NCBI GenBank assembly: GCA_015067185.1
Contig: SVMZ01000002.1
Location: 62,001 to 126,000 of the forward strand
Source: Oscillospiraceae bacterium
GTDB taxonomy: Bacteria; Bacillota; Clostridia; Oscillospirales; Ruminococcaceae
Reading direction: 5' to 3'
Length of the DNA stretch: 64,000 nucleotides
Numbering within the stretch: the stretch's first letter is position 1; each line of letters starts with the position of its first letter. Under the pieces are notes generated by a model. The model saw only the letters and a list, made by a program, of their open reading frames with translations. It was not told the origin of the DNA and did not search any database. Made by a program: the position numbers and the translations under genes. Positions 10,812 through 20,827 of this stretch are shown in pieces.

Positions 10812-11222
10812 ATGATTAAATTGATCGTTGGCACCAAAGGTTCCGGAAAAACAAAGGCGCTGATCAACCTCATTAATGAAGCAGCAAAAACCACAAAGGG
10901 TAACGTTGTATGTATCGAGAAAGGGCTCAAGCTCACTTATGATCTCGATTACTCCGTAAGACTCGTTGATATAGAGCAGTTTGCAGTCTCTGGCTTTGAT
11001 TCTTTCTACGGCTTTATTGCCGGTGTTCTCGCTGGAAACTATGATATCACCCATGTATTTATCGATGCTACTTTCAAAATTGGTGGACGCGATATCCCCG
11101 CTTTTGAAAACATGATTCTTAAGCTTGAAAAGCTTCTTACTACCCATGGTGCAGAGATCACCTTCACCGTCTCCTGTGATCCCTCCGAGATTCCTGAAGA
11201 CATCAAGAAGTATATGATCTGA
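10812..11222 (+). CDS. Small P-loop NTPase-like protein of unknown function
   Basis: Walker A GTKGSGKT at N-terminus; ribosome-binding site AAGGAGG; directly downstream of pgi. Confidence 0.7.
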   Translation: MIKLIVGTKGSGKTKALINLINEAAKTTKGNVVCIEKGLKLTYDLDYSVRLVDIEQFAVSGFDSFYGFIAGVLAGNYDITHVFIDATFKIGGRDIPAFENMILKLEKLLTTHGAEITFTVSCDPSEIPEDIKKYMI

Positions 11223-11254
11223 TTTCCCTATTTCATACAATGATTTTATAATAA

Positions 11255-11298
11255 AACAAGCCACCACATATGTTAAAACCATTCTGGTGGCTTGTTTT
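11255..11298 (+). terminator. Intrinsic terminator
   Basis: AACAAGCCACCA / TGGTGGCTTGTT followed by TT. Confidence 0.8.
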
Positions 11299-11330
11299 CC
11301 TTTCCAAACTTTTGCTTCGGAGGAACCAAG

Positions 11331-12086
11331 ATGCTTTCTATCAACTATCTCAATCCCCTTCCCTTTTCTCCCGAACATGTTTTTCACAAAACATATTACA
11401 GCCAAATTCTTGACCATGAAATCGGTTACTATATCTATCTTCCTCCTGATTATGAAGAAACAGATCACCGTTATCCTGTCTTCTATCATCTGCATGGTTG
11501 GACCGGTAATGAATCCTCTGATGTTCTGATAATGGAAAAATGTTATCGCCATCAACAAACTATTTTTGTTTTTCCCAATAATTCTCCTGTTCTGGAGACT
11601 CGGGAACATCTTCCCATTGAAGATGTAATCATCCAGGAATTAATTCCTCATATTGATGATACCTATCGAACTTTCCCTACCCGTGAAAACCGCTTCATTT
11701 CCGGATTCTCTATGGGCGGCGGAATGGCTTTTTATTATGCTGTCAAATATCCTACCATTTTTTCTGCTGTCACAGCTTACGCCGGTACCTATCATCATTA
11801 TTATCACAAAGATTATCTCACTGTTGGTACCCCTTTTGAAAAGGCACCGGAATTATATCAAACCATGATTCGAGAAAAGAAATACTTTGAAAAAAGCATC
11901 ATTCAACTCTTGAACAACCAGGCTGCAGCTATCCGAAATCATCTGAAAATAATCCTTCACATCGGTACGAAAGATGTTTTATTTTGTGATAATGAAATTT
12001 TGCGGCTGCACCTGGAAGCACTCTGTATTCCTCATGAATATAAAATAATTCCGGGAGCCGCCCACAGTCTTTCCGATATTTTATAA
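11331..12086 (+). CDS. Alpha/beta-hydrolase, esterase (esterase D / putative feruloyl esterase type)
   Basis: HGWTGNE, GFSMGGGMA nucleophile elbow, GAAHSL; start chosen at MLSINYLN. Confidence 0.82.
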   Translation: MLSINYLNPLPFSPEHVFHKTYYSQILDHEIGYYIYLPPDYEETDHRYPVFYHLHGWTGNESSDVLIMEKCYRHQQTIFVFPNNSPVLETREHLPIEDVIIQELIPHIDDTYRTFPTRENRFISGFSMGGGMAFYYAVKYPTIFSAVTAYAGTYHHYYHKDYLTVGTPFEKAPELYQTMIREKKYFEKSIIQLLNNQAAAIRNHLKIILHIGTKDVLFCDNEILRLHLEALCIPHEYKIIPGAAHSLSDIL

Positions 12087-12091
12087 AAAGA

Positions 12092-12140
12092 AAACACTGT
12101 TGATACTCTTTTTCTGCACGGAGTACCAACAGTATTTTTT
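12092..12140. terminator. Intrinsic terminator
   Basis: ACTGTTGATACTC ... GAGTACCAACAGT then TTTTTT. Confidence 0.6.
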
Positions 12141-12165
12141 CAGCTTATCTTACCCGGAAAAATCC

Positions 12166-12405
12166 TTATTTTATAATAAAGGGCTTTAATTCTTCCATAA
12201 ACTTGCTGCATTCTTTTTCATTTTCACTGTGTGCCACAAGCTCTACCGGTTTGGAAAGATCAAGACTGAAAATACCCATGATAGATTTTGCATCTACCGA
12301 ATATCTTCCGGAGACAAGATCCACAGAAAAATCATACTTGCTCACAACACCTACAAAATCTTTTACATCACTGATTGTATTAAGAAAAATTGTTACCTTT
12401 TTCAT
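12166..12405 (-). CDS. HPr-like protein lacking the His15 region, retaining the Ser46 motif (Crh-like)
   Basis: 79 aa; YSVDAKSIMGIFSL aligns to the HPr Ser46 motif KSVNLKSIMGVMSL; no GIHARPA motif. Confidence 0.72.
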   Translation of the reverse strand: MKKVTIFLNTISDVKDFVGVVSKYDFSVDLVSGRYSVDAKSIMGIFSLDLSKPVELVAHSENEKECSKFMEELKPFIIK

Positions 12406-12477
12406 ATCTTTCTACTCCCTTTTTTATTCTTATTCATTCTGTTAACACTTATTTTGTTGCTATTCTCCTATAATTAA

Positions 12478-12548
12478 AGTATAGCACGGGATTCTTTTTT
12501 GTCAACTGCTAATTGCAATGTTGACAAAAAAACTGTATAATATATAGT
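12478..12548. promoter_or_regulatory. Palindromic divergent promoter region
   Basis: 12-bp perfect inverted repeat TTTTTTGTCAAC (12495-12506) / GTTGACAAAAAA (12520-12531) placing TTGACA on both strands; TATACT (minus) and TATAGT (plus) 16 bp away. Confidence 0.6.
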
Positions 12549-12608
12549 AAGTGTTATTCTGCCTATTGTAAAATAACACAAATAGCTAATATAATTAAAG
12601 GAGACCTT

Positions 12609-13895
12609 ATGCGGGCAGCTTTTTTCACCCTTGGATGCAAGGTCAATCAGTATGAAACATCCATTATGGAGCAGCAGTTTTCCGCTGCCGGCTTTGATAT
12701 TGTCAATTGTGACGAATCAGCCGATGTTTATATTGTAAATTCCTGTACCGTCACCGCCTCCGGAGACAAAAAAACCCGCCAAATGACTCGCCGCTTTAAG
12801 CGTCAAAATCCATCTGCCCTTATTGCTATGACAGGATGTTATCCTCAGGCCTTTCCTGAACAGGCAGCAGAAGTGCTTGAAGCGGATATTATCACCGGCA
12901 ACGGAGAACGCTCTGCCCTTCTCCCTCTTGTTCTTACCGCTCTTCACGAAAAGGAACGTATTATCTGCGTAAAACCCCATACGGCTGCTGAGCCCTTTGA
13001 ACCTATGCGTGTGGATAAATTTCTGGACAGAACCCGCGCCTTCATAAAAATTGAAGACGGCTGCGACAGATATTGTGCCTACTGTATTATCCCAACCGCC
13101 AGAGGAAGAGTTCGTTCCAAACCACTCTCTGATCTCCGTGACGAAGCAGCCCACCTGGTTTCTGTTGGTTACCGTGAAATTGTTTTGACTGGTATCAACC
13201 TCTCTTCCTACGGGAAAGAAATCGGACTGCGGCTTTCTGATGCGGTAAAAGCCGTCTGCGAAACCGGCGTGGAGCGTGTTCGCCTTGGCTCTCTGGAGCC
13301 GGAACTCCTCACAGAAGAAGATGTACAGCTTTTCGCATCTTATAAAAACTTCTGCCCACAATTCCACCTTTCTCTGCAAAGCGGATGTGACGAGACGTTA
13401 AAGCGGATGCGCCGCCGATACGATTCGTCAGAATACAAGAAAATTGTTGAAATGATCCATTGTAACTTTGAAAACGCTTCTGTCACTACCGATGTTATGG
13501 TTGGTTTTGCCGGAGAGACCGATGAGGAATTTGAACAATCTCTCTGTTTTGTTGAGGAGATAGGCTTTGCCAAAACCCATGTTTTTGCCTATTCCATCCG
13601 TCCCGGCACCAAAGCCGCTGCTTTCCCGAATCAGATAGAAAACCGTATTAAAGATGAGCGCGTTCAGAAAATGATTGCCGCTTCAGACAAAACCAGAATG
13701 CAATTTTTGTCCGAACAGGTTGGTCGAACCGAACCGGTTCTGTTTGAGACTGAAATAGAAAAAGACATATTTGAAGGCTATACCATGAATTATACCCCTG
13801 TTCACGCCCATTCTGACAGCAACATCTGCGGAGAAATCAAAAATGTACTTCTCTGCCAGACCGCTGAAGATTGGTGCGAGGGAAAATTAATATAA
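12609..13895 (+). CDS. mtaB: tRNA (N6-L-threonylcarbamoyladenosine(37)-C2)-methylthiotransferase
   Basis: MiaB-like: TLGCKVNQYET N-terminus, radical-SAM CxxxCxxC (CDRYCAYCIIPTARGRVRS), TRAM-like C-terminus. Confidence 0.92.
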   Translation: MRAAFFTLGCKVNQYETSIMEQQFSAAGFDIVNCDESADVYIVNSCTVTASGDKKTRQMTRRFKRQNPSALIAMTGCYPQAFPEQAAEVLEADIITGNGERSALLPLVLTALHEKERIICVKPHTAAEPFEPMRVDKFLDRTRAFIKIEDGCDRYCAYCIIPTARGRVRSKPLSDLRDEAAHLVSVGYREIVLTGINLSSYGKEIGLRLSDAVKAVCETGVERVRLGSLEPELLTEEDVQLFASYKNFCPQFHLSLQSGCDETLKRMRRRYDSSEYKKIVEMIHCNFENASVTTDVMVGFAGETDEEFEQSLCFVEEIGFAKTHVFAYSIRPGTKAAAFPNQIENRIKDERVQKMIAASDKTRMQFLSEQVGRTEPVLFETEIEKDIFEGYTMNYTPVHAHSDSNICGEIKNVLLCQTAEDWCEGKLI

Positions 13896-13910
13896 ACGGA
13901 GGATGTTTCA

Positions 13911-16900
13911 ATGCCTGAATTTAAAAATGTAAGAAGGATCTATGTTGAAAAACTCCCCGGCTTCGATGTTGAAGCTAACGGCGTTGCATCTGATCTGCGT
14001 CTCTCCCTTGGTATTTCGGGATTAGAGGCAGTCAGACTTCTCAACCGTTACGACATTCAGGGAATATCCGATGAGGATTTTTCCGATGCCGTAAATACTG
14101 TTTTTTCCGAACCTCCTGTTGACGCTGTCTATGATCAGCTCCCTGAAATAGGTACTAATGACAGGATCTTTGCTTCCCAGTATCTCCCCGGTCAGTTTGA
14201 CCAGCGCGCAGACTCTGCTGCACAGTGCATCCAGCTCGCCACCTGTAAAGAGCGTCCTCTAATCCGCACTGCTCGCGTATACATCCTCTCCGGAAATATC
14301 TCTGACGAACAATTTGCTCAGATAAAGAGCTACCTTATCAACCCTGTTGAAAGTCTTGAGGCTTCTCTGGATGAAGTTGATACCCTCTCTGTCGAATACG
14401 AAATAAAAAAGACCGTTGAAACTCTCACCGGGTTTATTGCTCTGGACGACGCAGGACTGGCAAAATTCCTTGCCGACTATGCTCTCGCCATGGATTTTGA
14501 CGATATCAAATTCTGCCAGAATTACTTTGCTTCCGAGAAACGTGATCCTACCATCACCGAGATCCGCATGATCGATACCTATTGGTCCGATCATTGTCGT
14601 CATACCACTTTCCTCACCCACATTGGCAATGTTGATATTGAATCCGAAGCCGTGAGAAAATCCTTCGAAAAATATCTCGAATGCCGTAAACTGGTTTACG
14701 GTGACCGCGATAAGCCCATGTCGCTGATGGATCTTGCCACCATCGGCACCAAGACCCTCAAAAAGCAGGGACTGGTTCCCGATCTCGACGAATCCGAAGA
14801 GATCAATGCCTGCTCCGTCAAAATCGATGTAGAGATCGATGGCGTTAAACATCCGTACCTTCTGATGTTTAAAAACGAGACTCACAACCACCCCACAGAG
14901 ATTGAGCCTTTCGGCGGAGCTGCCACCTGCCTCGGTGGTGCTATCCGCGATCCTCTCTCCGGCCGCTCCTATGTATATCAGGCTATGCGAGTAACCGGTG
15001 CTGCCGATCCGCTGCTCCCGGTATCTGAAACTATGCCCGGAAAGCTTCCCCAGAAGAAGATCTGCACCACTGCTGCTGCCGGCTACAGCTCTTACGGTAA
15101 CCAGATCGGTCTTGCTACCGGTCACGTATCCGAGATCTATCATCCCGGATATGCTGCAAAGCGCCTTGAAATCGGTGCTGTAGTGGGCGCTGCTCCCGCA
15201 GAAAATGTCAAACGTGAAGTTCCTGCAGAAGGTGATATCATCATCCTTCTCGGCGGACGCACCGGACGTGACGGCTGCGGCGGTGCAACTGGTTCCTCTA
15301 AATCTCACACCCTTGAATCTCTCTCCAACTGCGGAGCTGAGGTCCAGAAAGGTAATGCTCCCGAAGAGCGCAAACTTCAGAGACTTTTCCGCAACCCGGA
15401 AGTAACAGCTATGATCAAACGCTGCAACGACTTTGGTGCAGGCGGTGTGTCTGTTGCCATCGGTGAACTTGCTGACGGTCTTGAAATCAATCTGGATGCT
15501 GTTACCAAGAAGTATGACGGCCTTGACGGTACTGAACTCGCTATCAGTGAATCTCAGGAGCGCATGGCTGTGGTTGTTGCAAAAGAAGACGTTGACCGTT
15601 TCATTGCTGAATCCTCCAAGGAGAACCTGGAAGCTACTCCCGTTGCTGTTGTTACCTCCAAGGCTCGCCTTGTTATGAACTGGAACGGCAATACCATCGT
15701 GGACATCTCCCGCGACTTCCTCAACTCCAACGGTGCACCGAAGCTCACTGATATTGCTGTCAACGCCGTTAATCCCCTGCCCCGCGCCACTTCTGATGAT
15801 ATTGCTGAAACATGGAAGAAGATGGTCTCTGACCTCAATATCTGCTCCCAGAAGGGTCTTGTTGAGCGTTTTGACTCCACCATCGGTGCCAATACCATTA
15901 TTATGCCCTTCGGTGGAAAATATCAGCTTACTCCCGCACAGGCCATGGCTGCAAAGATCCCCCTCATCAAGGGCGATACTTCCGACTGCTCTGTAATGGC
16001 TTGGGGTTATGATCCCTATCTTTCCAGCGCAAGCCCCTATCACGGTGCTATCTATGCCGTTGTTCAGTCCATCGCAAGACTGGTTGCCTGCGGTGCGGAT
16101 ATCCGAAAGTGCTGGCTGACCTTCCAGGAATACTTTGAGCGCACAAAGAATGATCCTTCCCGCTGGGGCAAACCCTTTGCCGCACTGCTCGGCGCTCTTG
16201 AAGCACAGCTTCGCTTTGAGGTTGCCTCCATCGGCGGTAAGGACTCCATGTCCGGCACCTTTGAAAACATTGATGTTCCGCCCACACTGGTTTCCTTTGC
16301 TGTTGCCATGGCGGATGCCAATAAGGTTATCTCCCCCGAATTCAAACGTGCAGGTAGCGCTGTATATTATGTTCCTTCCAAACAAAACACGGATGAAACT
16401 CCCGACTTTGATTATCTCAATGACAGCTTTGAGAACATGAGAGCCTTCATCGCTGACGGCAAGGCAGCTTCTGTATGGTCCATCTCCGGCGGCGGTGTTG
16501 CCGAAGGTATCACCAAGATGGCATTCGGCAACCGCATCGGTTTCCGTTTCGATACCGACCTCTCTGCCGATATCCTGTTCGGTGCCGGTTACGGCGGTTT
16601 CCTTGTTGAGGCTGATGAATCTCCCAAGGATGCTGTAAAGCTTGGTGAAACCATTGCTGATTACCGCATTGAAAGCAGCAATTTCTATCTCGATCTTGCT
16701 GACCTTCAGAAGATGTGGGAAGATAAGCTTGAGCCGGTCTACCCTGTCAAAGCAGGTGACGCTGACTGCACCGCTCCCTCCTATTCCTATACTGCTGTAA
16801 CTCGTCCTGCTCCCGCCATTAAACTGGCTGCTCCCCGCGTTCTTATCCCTGTCTTCCCCGGCACCAACTGTGAATATGATACTGCCAAACGTTTTGAGGC

Positions 16901-17630
16901 TGCTGGTGCCAAGGCAGAAATTGTTGTTGTGCGCAACCTTACTCCCAGCGATGTTGAACAGTCTGTTGAATACATGACCAAGGCTGTTGCCAATGCTCAG
17001 ATTATTGCTATCCCCGGTGGATTCTCCGGTGGTGATGAGCCCGATGGTTCCGGTAAATTCATCGTCTCCTTCTTCCGTAATCCGATGCTGAAAAATGCTG
17101 TCCATGAAATGCTCAAAAACCGCGATGGTCTTATGTGCGGTATCTGCAATGGCTTCCAGGCTCTGATCAAACTGGGTTTGGTTCCCTACGGTGAGATTAC
17201 TGATATGACTTCCGAGTCTGCAACCCTTACCTTCAATCTCATTGGACGTCACCAGTCGATGCTTACCCGTACCGTAGTAGCCTCCAATAAGTCTCCCTGG
17301 CTCTCCAGATGTAATGTGGGTGACATCTACACTGTTCCCATTTCCCACGGTGAAGGACGCTTTACCGCCTCCCCCGAGCTCATTACCCAGCTTGCCGAAA
17401 ATGGCCAGATCGCTACCCAGTATGCAGATCTTGATGGAACTCCCAGCATGAGCTACCGCTACAACCCCAACTACTCCGTCTGTGCAATCGAGGGTATCAC
17501 CTCTCCTGACGGACGTGTGTTCGGAAAAATGGCTCACTCTGAACGTACTGGTTCCAACCTCTACAAGAACGTTGACGGAAATATCTATCAGCCGATCTTT
17601 GAGTCCGCTGTTGATTATTTCACTAAGTAA
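13911..17630 (+). CDS. purL: Phosphoribosylformylglycinamidine synthase, long single-chain form
   Basis: FGAM synthase motifs (SDHCRHTTFLTH, FKNETHNHPTEIEPFGGAATCLGGAIRDPLSGR) and C-terminal glutaminase (FPGTNCEYDT, GICNGFQALIKLGL, SHGEGRF). Confidence 0.97.
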   Translation: MPEFKNVRRIYVEKLPGFDVEANGVASDLRLSLGISGLEAVRLLNRYDIQGISDEDFSDAVNTVFSEPPVDAVYDQLPEIGTNDRIFASQYLPGQFDQRADSAAQCIQLATCKERPLIRTARVYILSGNISDEQFAQIKSYLINPVESLEASLDEVDTLSVEYEIKKTVETLTGFIALDDAGLAKFLADYALAMDFDDIKFCQNYFASEKRDPTITEIRMIDTYWSDHCRHTTFLTHIGNVDIESEAVRKSFEKYLECRKLVYGDRDKPMSLMDLATIGTKTLKKQGLVPDLDESEEINACSVKIDVEIDGVKHPYLLMFKNETHNHPTEIEPFGGAATCLGGAIRDPLSGRSYVYQAMRVTGAADPLLPVSETMPGKLPQKKICTTAAAGYSSYGNQIGLATGHVSEIYHPGYAAKRLEIGAVVGAAPAENVKREVPAEGDIIILLGGRTGRDGCGGATGSSKSHTLESLSNCGAEVQKGNAPEERKLQRLFRNPEVTAMIKRCNDFGAGGVSVAIGELADGLEINLDAVTKKYDGLDGTELAISESQERMAVVVAKEDVDRFIAESSKENLEATPVAVVTSKARLVMNWNGNTIVDISRDFLNSNGAPKLTDIAVNAVNPLPRATSDDIAETWKKMVSDLNICSQKGLVERFDSTIGANTIIMPFGGKYQLTPAQAMAAKIPLIKGDTSDCSVMAWGYDPYLSSASPYHGAIYAVVQSIARLVACGADIRKCWLTFQEYFERTKNDPSRWGKPFAALLGALEAQLRFEVASIGGKDSMSGTFENIDVPPTLVSFAVAMADANKVISPEFKRAGSAVYYVPSKQNTDETPDFDYLNDSFENMRAFIADGKAASVWSISGGGVAEGITKMAFGNRIGFRFDTDLSADILFGAGYGGFLVEADESPKDAVKLGETIADYRIESSNFYLDLADLQKMWEDKLEPVYPVKAGDADCTAPSYSYTAVTRPAPAIKLAAPRVLIPVFPGTNCEYDTAKRFEAAGAKAEIVVVRNLTPSDVEQSVEYMTKAVANAQIIAIPGGFSGGDEPDGSGKFIVSFFRNPMLKNAVHEMLKNRDGLMCGICNGFQALIKLGLVPYGEITDMTSESATLTFNLIGRHQSMLTRTVVASNKSPWLSRCNVGDIYTVPISHGEGRFTASPELITQLAENGQIATQYADLDGTPSMSYRYNPNYSVCAIEGITSPDGRVFGKMAHSERTGSNLYKNVDGNIYQPIFESAVDYFTK

Positions 17631-17655
17631 TTTTTCCATTGTTACTCTCTGTCTT

Positions 17656-17690
17656 ACAGGGTGTTTTCCTCAAGAAAACACCCTGTTTTT
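17656..17690 (+). terminator. Intrinsic terminator of purL
   Basis: CAGGGTGTTTTC / GAAAACACCCTG perfect stem then TTTTT. Confidence 0.92.
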
Positions 17691-18212
17691 ATATAAAAAT
17701 GCCCTGCCGAATGTTTTATTCCCGTTATACCGGCAGGACACAATCTGAAAATGTAACAACATCATCCAACTGAAATCCTTGCTTTCCGATTATGTTGGTA
17801 TTGATCTTATAATCCATACAACATACCAATGATACAACTTAAAACACTTCAACAGAGCAATTGCCGCTCCCGGACAGAAAGAAACAATTCTATCCAATTC
17901 TCCATCCTGTCTATCGCTTTTATATTTGCTTATCAACCGGCAAATATTTTGGATCCTCTCTCCCCAATGGGCCGTTATCCTAAAATACACAACTGCGATC
18001 CGACTCCTATAACGGTTTATCTATAAGCTTCTGACTGTTGCCAAAACAATTGCCTTATTCCAACCCGTTACTGTGTTGCAAAAGATCTGAATATCCTTCT
18101 TCTCACAATGGAGTCTTTCGGTGGCGACACTACTATTATACTCTTTCTCTTCCCAAATAAACCAGGAAAATCTTTACATTTATTTTTCCTGTCTATATTC
18201 GAGTATAAGACA

Positions 18213-18250
18213 AAAACGATGCAGCTCCATAAGAACCTGCATCGTTTTTG
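18213..18250 (-). terminator. Intrinsic terminator of the solute-binding protein gene
   Basis: AAAACGATGCAG / CTGCATCGTTTT. Confidence 0.8.
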
Positions 18251-18269
18251 CTTTTATTTTTTTACTCTT

Positions 18270-19556
18270 TTAGCCGATAATAAACTCTTTCAATTCCTCT
18301 GCTACACTCTTCATACGGGATACGAAAGCATCCGCATCGGTATCACCGTAAAGCATGGAAGTAAGGGTATTGACCAGCGTTCTTTCGAAGTCCTTATCTG
18401 CTTCAGCAGAAAGGAGCGGTGCGCGGTAGCTGTAGGTCTCTCCTGCTTCGGCAGTGTTTCCATTCAGTGCACTCATATCAGAAGCAAGAACAACAGACAC
18501 AAACTTCTTGGCCAGTTCTACATTGGCAGATTCTACTGGAATGTAGAGATCACCAAGCTGTGCATAGCTGGTTCCCAGCGGAAGGAACTTAAGCTCCGCA
18601 GCATTGACTTCGTCTGCTGTCGCTCCGGTATATTCTTCATTCTCAGCAGCGGCAATGGTTGCAGTCTGTGCAGCCTCTACCTTTGCACCGTTAATATCGG
18701 TAAGTACACCAAAAGCAGCCTCTCCGCCAACCAGAGCCAGATATACATCGCCCTGACTATACTGGTAAGAATCCTCCAGAACAATCCCTTCTGCAGAAAG
18801 AGCAGCAAGCATATCTATGGCAGCAGCAACATTAGCATCATCCCATGCAGCAGAATCCATACCAAACAGGCTGTCAGCAGTTGCAGTATCCGCTACAGAA
18901 AGAAGAGCCGCTGTGAAAAGTCCTTTCAATGTATCTGCATCTTTGCCTGCAAAAGTAAATACAGCAGATCCTTCTGCAGCTTTATATGAAGCAAGTGCAT
19001 CGATATTAGCAGGTGCTTCTGTTACAACAGCGGGGTTATACCACACACCAAAAACAGTCTTTCCAACTGGCGCAATATAAGTCTTGCCATCGCCATAGGG
19101 CTGGCAATAGCTGTTGATATCGCCAGAAAGTCCTTCCACACCGGTAAGTTCGGCAAGAGCCTTATCAGCAATCAGAGCCTCTGTTACTCCAGAACCTTCC
19201 CAGCTGGGAAGGAATACAACATCAGGAATCATTCCTGCCAGAATATCTGTACGTACTTTATCAGCAACATCCTCACCGATTACAGCTTCCACAGCTACAT
19301 TGGTCTCATTTTCAAAAGCCTGAATGGCAGCTGTCCAGGCAGATTTAGTCTCTTCTGTAGCATAGATGTATGCCGATATAGATCCTTCGGTTGCAACATC
19401 CGATTCTTCAGAACCACCGGAAAGCTCTCCTTCACTCAGTCCCTCGGAACTCTGATCATCCGGATTCTTATTGCATCCGGCAAAAGCGCCGAAAACAACC
19501 AGAGAAATAATCAGTAAAAATGCTGTCAAAACTCTTTTTTTCAATACTTTCTTCAT
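18270..19556 (-). CDS. Extracellular solute-binding lipoprotein (ABC transporter type)
   Basis: Lipoprotein signal peptide with lipobox AFAGC; periplasmic-binding-protein-like body (DVADKVRTDILAGMIPDVVFLPSW). Confidence 0.82.
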   Translation of the reverse strand: MKKVLKKRVLTAFLLIISLVVFGAFAGCNKNPDDQSSEGLSEGELSGGSEESDVATEGSISAYIYATEETKSAWTAAIQAFENETNVAVEAVIGEDVADKVRTDILAGMIPDVVFLPSWEGSGVTEALIADKALAELTGVEGLSGDINSYCQPYGDGKTYIAPVGKTVFGVWYNPAVVTEAPANIDALASYKAAEGSAVFTFAGKDADTLKGLFTAALLSVADTATADSLFGMDSAAWDDANVAAAIDMLAALSAEGIVLEDSYQYSQGDVYLALVGGEAAFGVLTDINGAKVEAAQTATIAAAENEEYTGATADEVNAAELKFLPLGTSYAQLGDLYIPVESANVELAKKFVSVVLASDMSALNGNTAEAGETYSYRAPLLSAEADKDFERTLVNTLTSMLYGDTDADAFVSRMKSVAEELKEFIIG

Positions 19557-19589
19557 GATTTGATACCTCACATGTTTTGTAGTATTATC

Positions 19590-20750
19590 TCACAGGGCAG
19601 TTATCGACCTGCTGTAATCACTTGGGTTCATACCAAATTTCTTTTTGAATTCCGTTGAAAAATATGTCACCGAACAAAATCCCATCATATCCGAAACCTG
19701 TGTTATCGTATATTCGCCTGACCGGATCAATTCTTTGGCTCGTTCCAACCTGCGTTCTCTGATAAACACCGATACACCAATACCAAGCTCAGCACGAAAC
19801 AGCTTGCTTATGTAGGATGTACTGACACATACCTTCTTAGCCAGCATTTCCAATGTAATCCGTGTTTCCAGATTACCATCAATAATCTGCATACATCTCT
19901 GCACAATCTCATTTTTCGTTTTGTCAGAAACATTGGATGGAACCGTTGCAGTTATATTCTCCTGCCGAAGGGAACGGATGGAAAGAATAATTACCTGCAT
20001 CAAAGCAGCAAGAATCATACCGCCCGAATAGATATTATCCTCACGATATTCAGACAGGATCAACTTCATTACTCTGTGTATCTCGGCATTAGCTGGCAGA
20101 ATCCGATCTGTCAACAGGGTCATATCTCCCTCTGACAATTCAAAGGTAACTGTCAGAAAGGCTAATGGACCGCCGCCTGTTTCCCACTGAGAATGATACT
20201 GCATCGGCGCAAAAAACATCATTTCGCCCTTTTTCAGCTCATAATCTTTACCATCCACCGTGCATACCATTTTTCCAACATCCATATAGGTCAATTCCCA
20301 ATAGGGATGTTTTTCTCCTTTAAACGAGAACTTTCCTGTACGTTCCTGATACAATACGGTGTTAATGCGTTCTGCCATAATGTTGGGATAAATTCCGCTT
20401 GCAGTCAGAACACTGCCCGACCTCACAGTCTCTCTGGTATCGGGCGCAGCCATAATACAATAAAAATCGCTGTAATAAGACAAAATACAAAAGCTGCATG
20501 TTGGCTCCAGAACGATAGGCTTATCCAATAAGAACATCTTGAGCGGCATGGAATCGGTTTCTGCAAAAACAACGCCGGTTCCTTCAAGAGGCTCCAGATA
20601 AACCGGTCTGCCATATCTCCACAACTCTTCGCTTCGGTCCCCCGTGGGAGACAGGGTGATCTGCTTCCATGGAATCCCGCTTTCGCTGAATTTTTTTACG
20701 ATCTTTCCGTAACCGGAAAACTCAATCGCATTGATCTCACTCAGCTTCAC
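19590..20750 (-). CDS. AraC-family transcriptional regulator (cupin-like sensor)
   Basis: C-terminal double HTH (LEMLAKKVCVSTSYISKLFRAELG...ITQVSDMMGFCSVTYFSTEFKKKFGMNPSDY); GTG start. Confidence 0.88.
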   Translation of the reverse strand: MKLSEINAIEFSGYGKIVKKFSESGIPWKQITLSPTGDRSEELWRYGRPVYLEPLEGTGVVFAETDSMPLKMFLLDKPIVLEPTCSFCILSYYSDFYCIMAAPDTRETVRSGSVLTASGIYPNIMAERINTVLYQERTGKFSFKGEKHPYWELTYMDVGKMVCTVDGKDYELKKGEMMFFAPMQYHSQWETGGGPLAFLTVTFELSEGDMTLLTDRILPANAEIHRVMKLILSEYREDNIYSGGMILAALMQVIILSIRSLRQENITATVPSNVSDKTKNEIVQRCMQIIDGNLETRITLEMLAKKVCVSTSYISKLFRAELGIGVSVFIRERRLERAKELIRSGEYTITQVSDMMGFCSVTYFSTEFKKKFGMNPSDYSRSITAL

Positions 20751-20827
20751 AGGTTCACCCTCTCTCCAATATATTTATGGTGATTCAAAAACTCTTTTTT
20801 ACTGCATCCTTACAGGACACAGCATCA

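Noticed and set aside
14259-17639. 1126-aa ORF antisense to purL
   Set aside because: Lies opposite a clear FGAM synthase; produced by strong codon bias (few stops in the complementary frame), no family motif, no ribosome-binding site.
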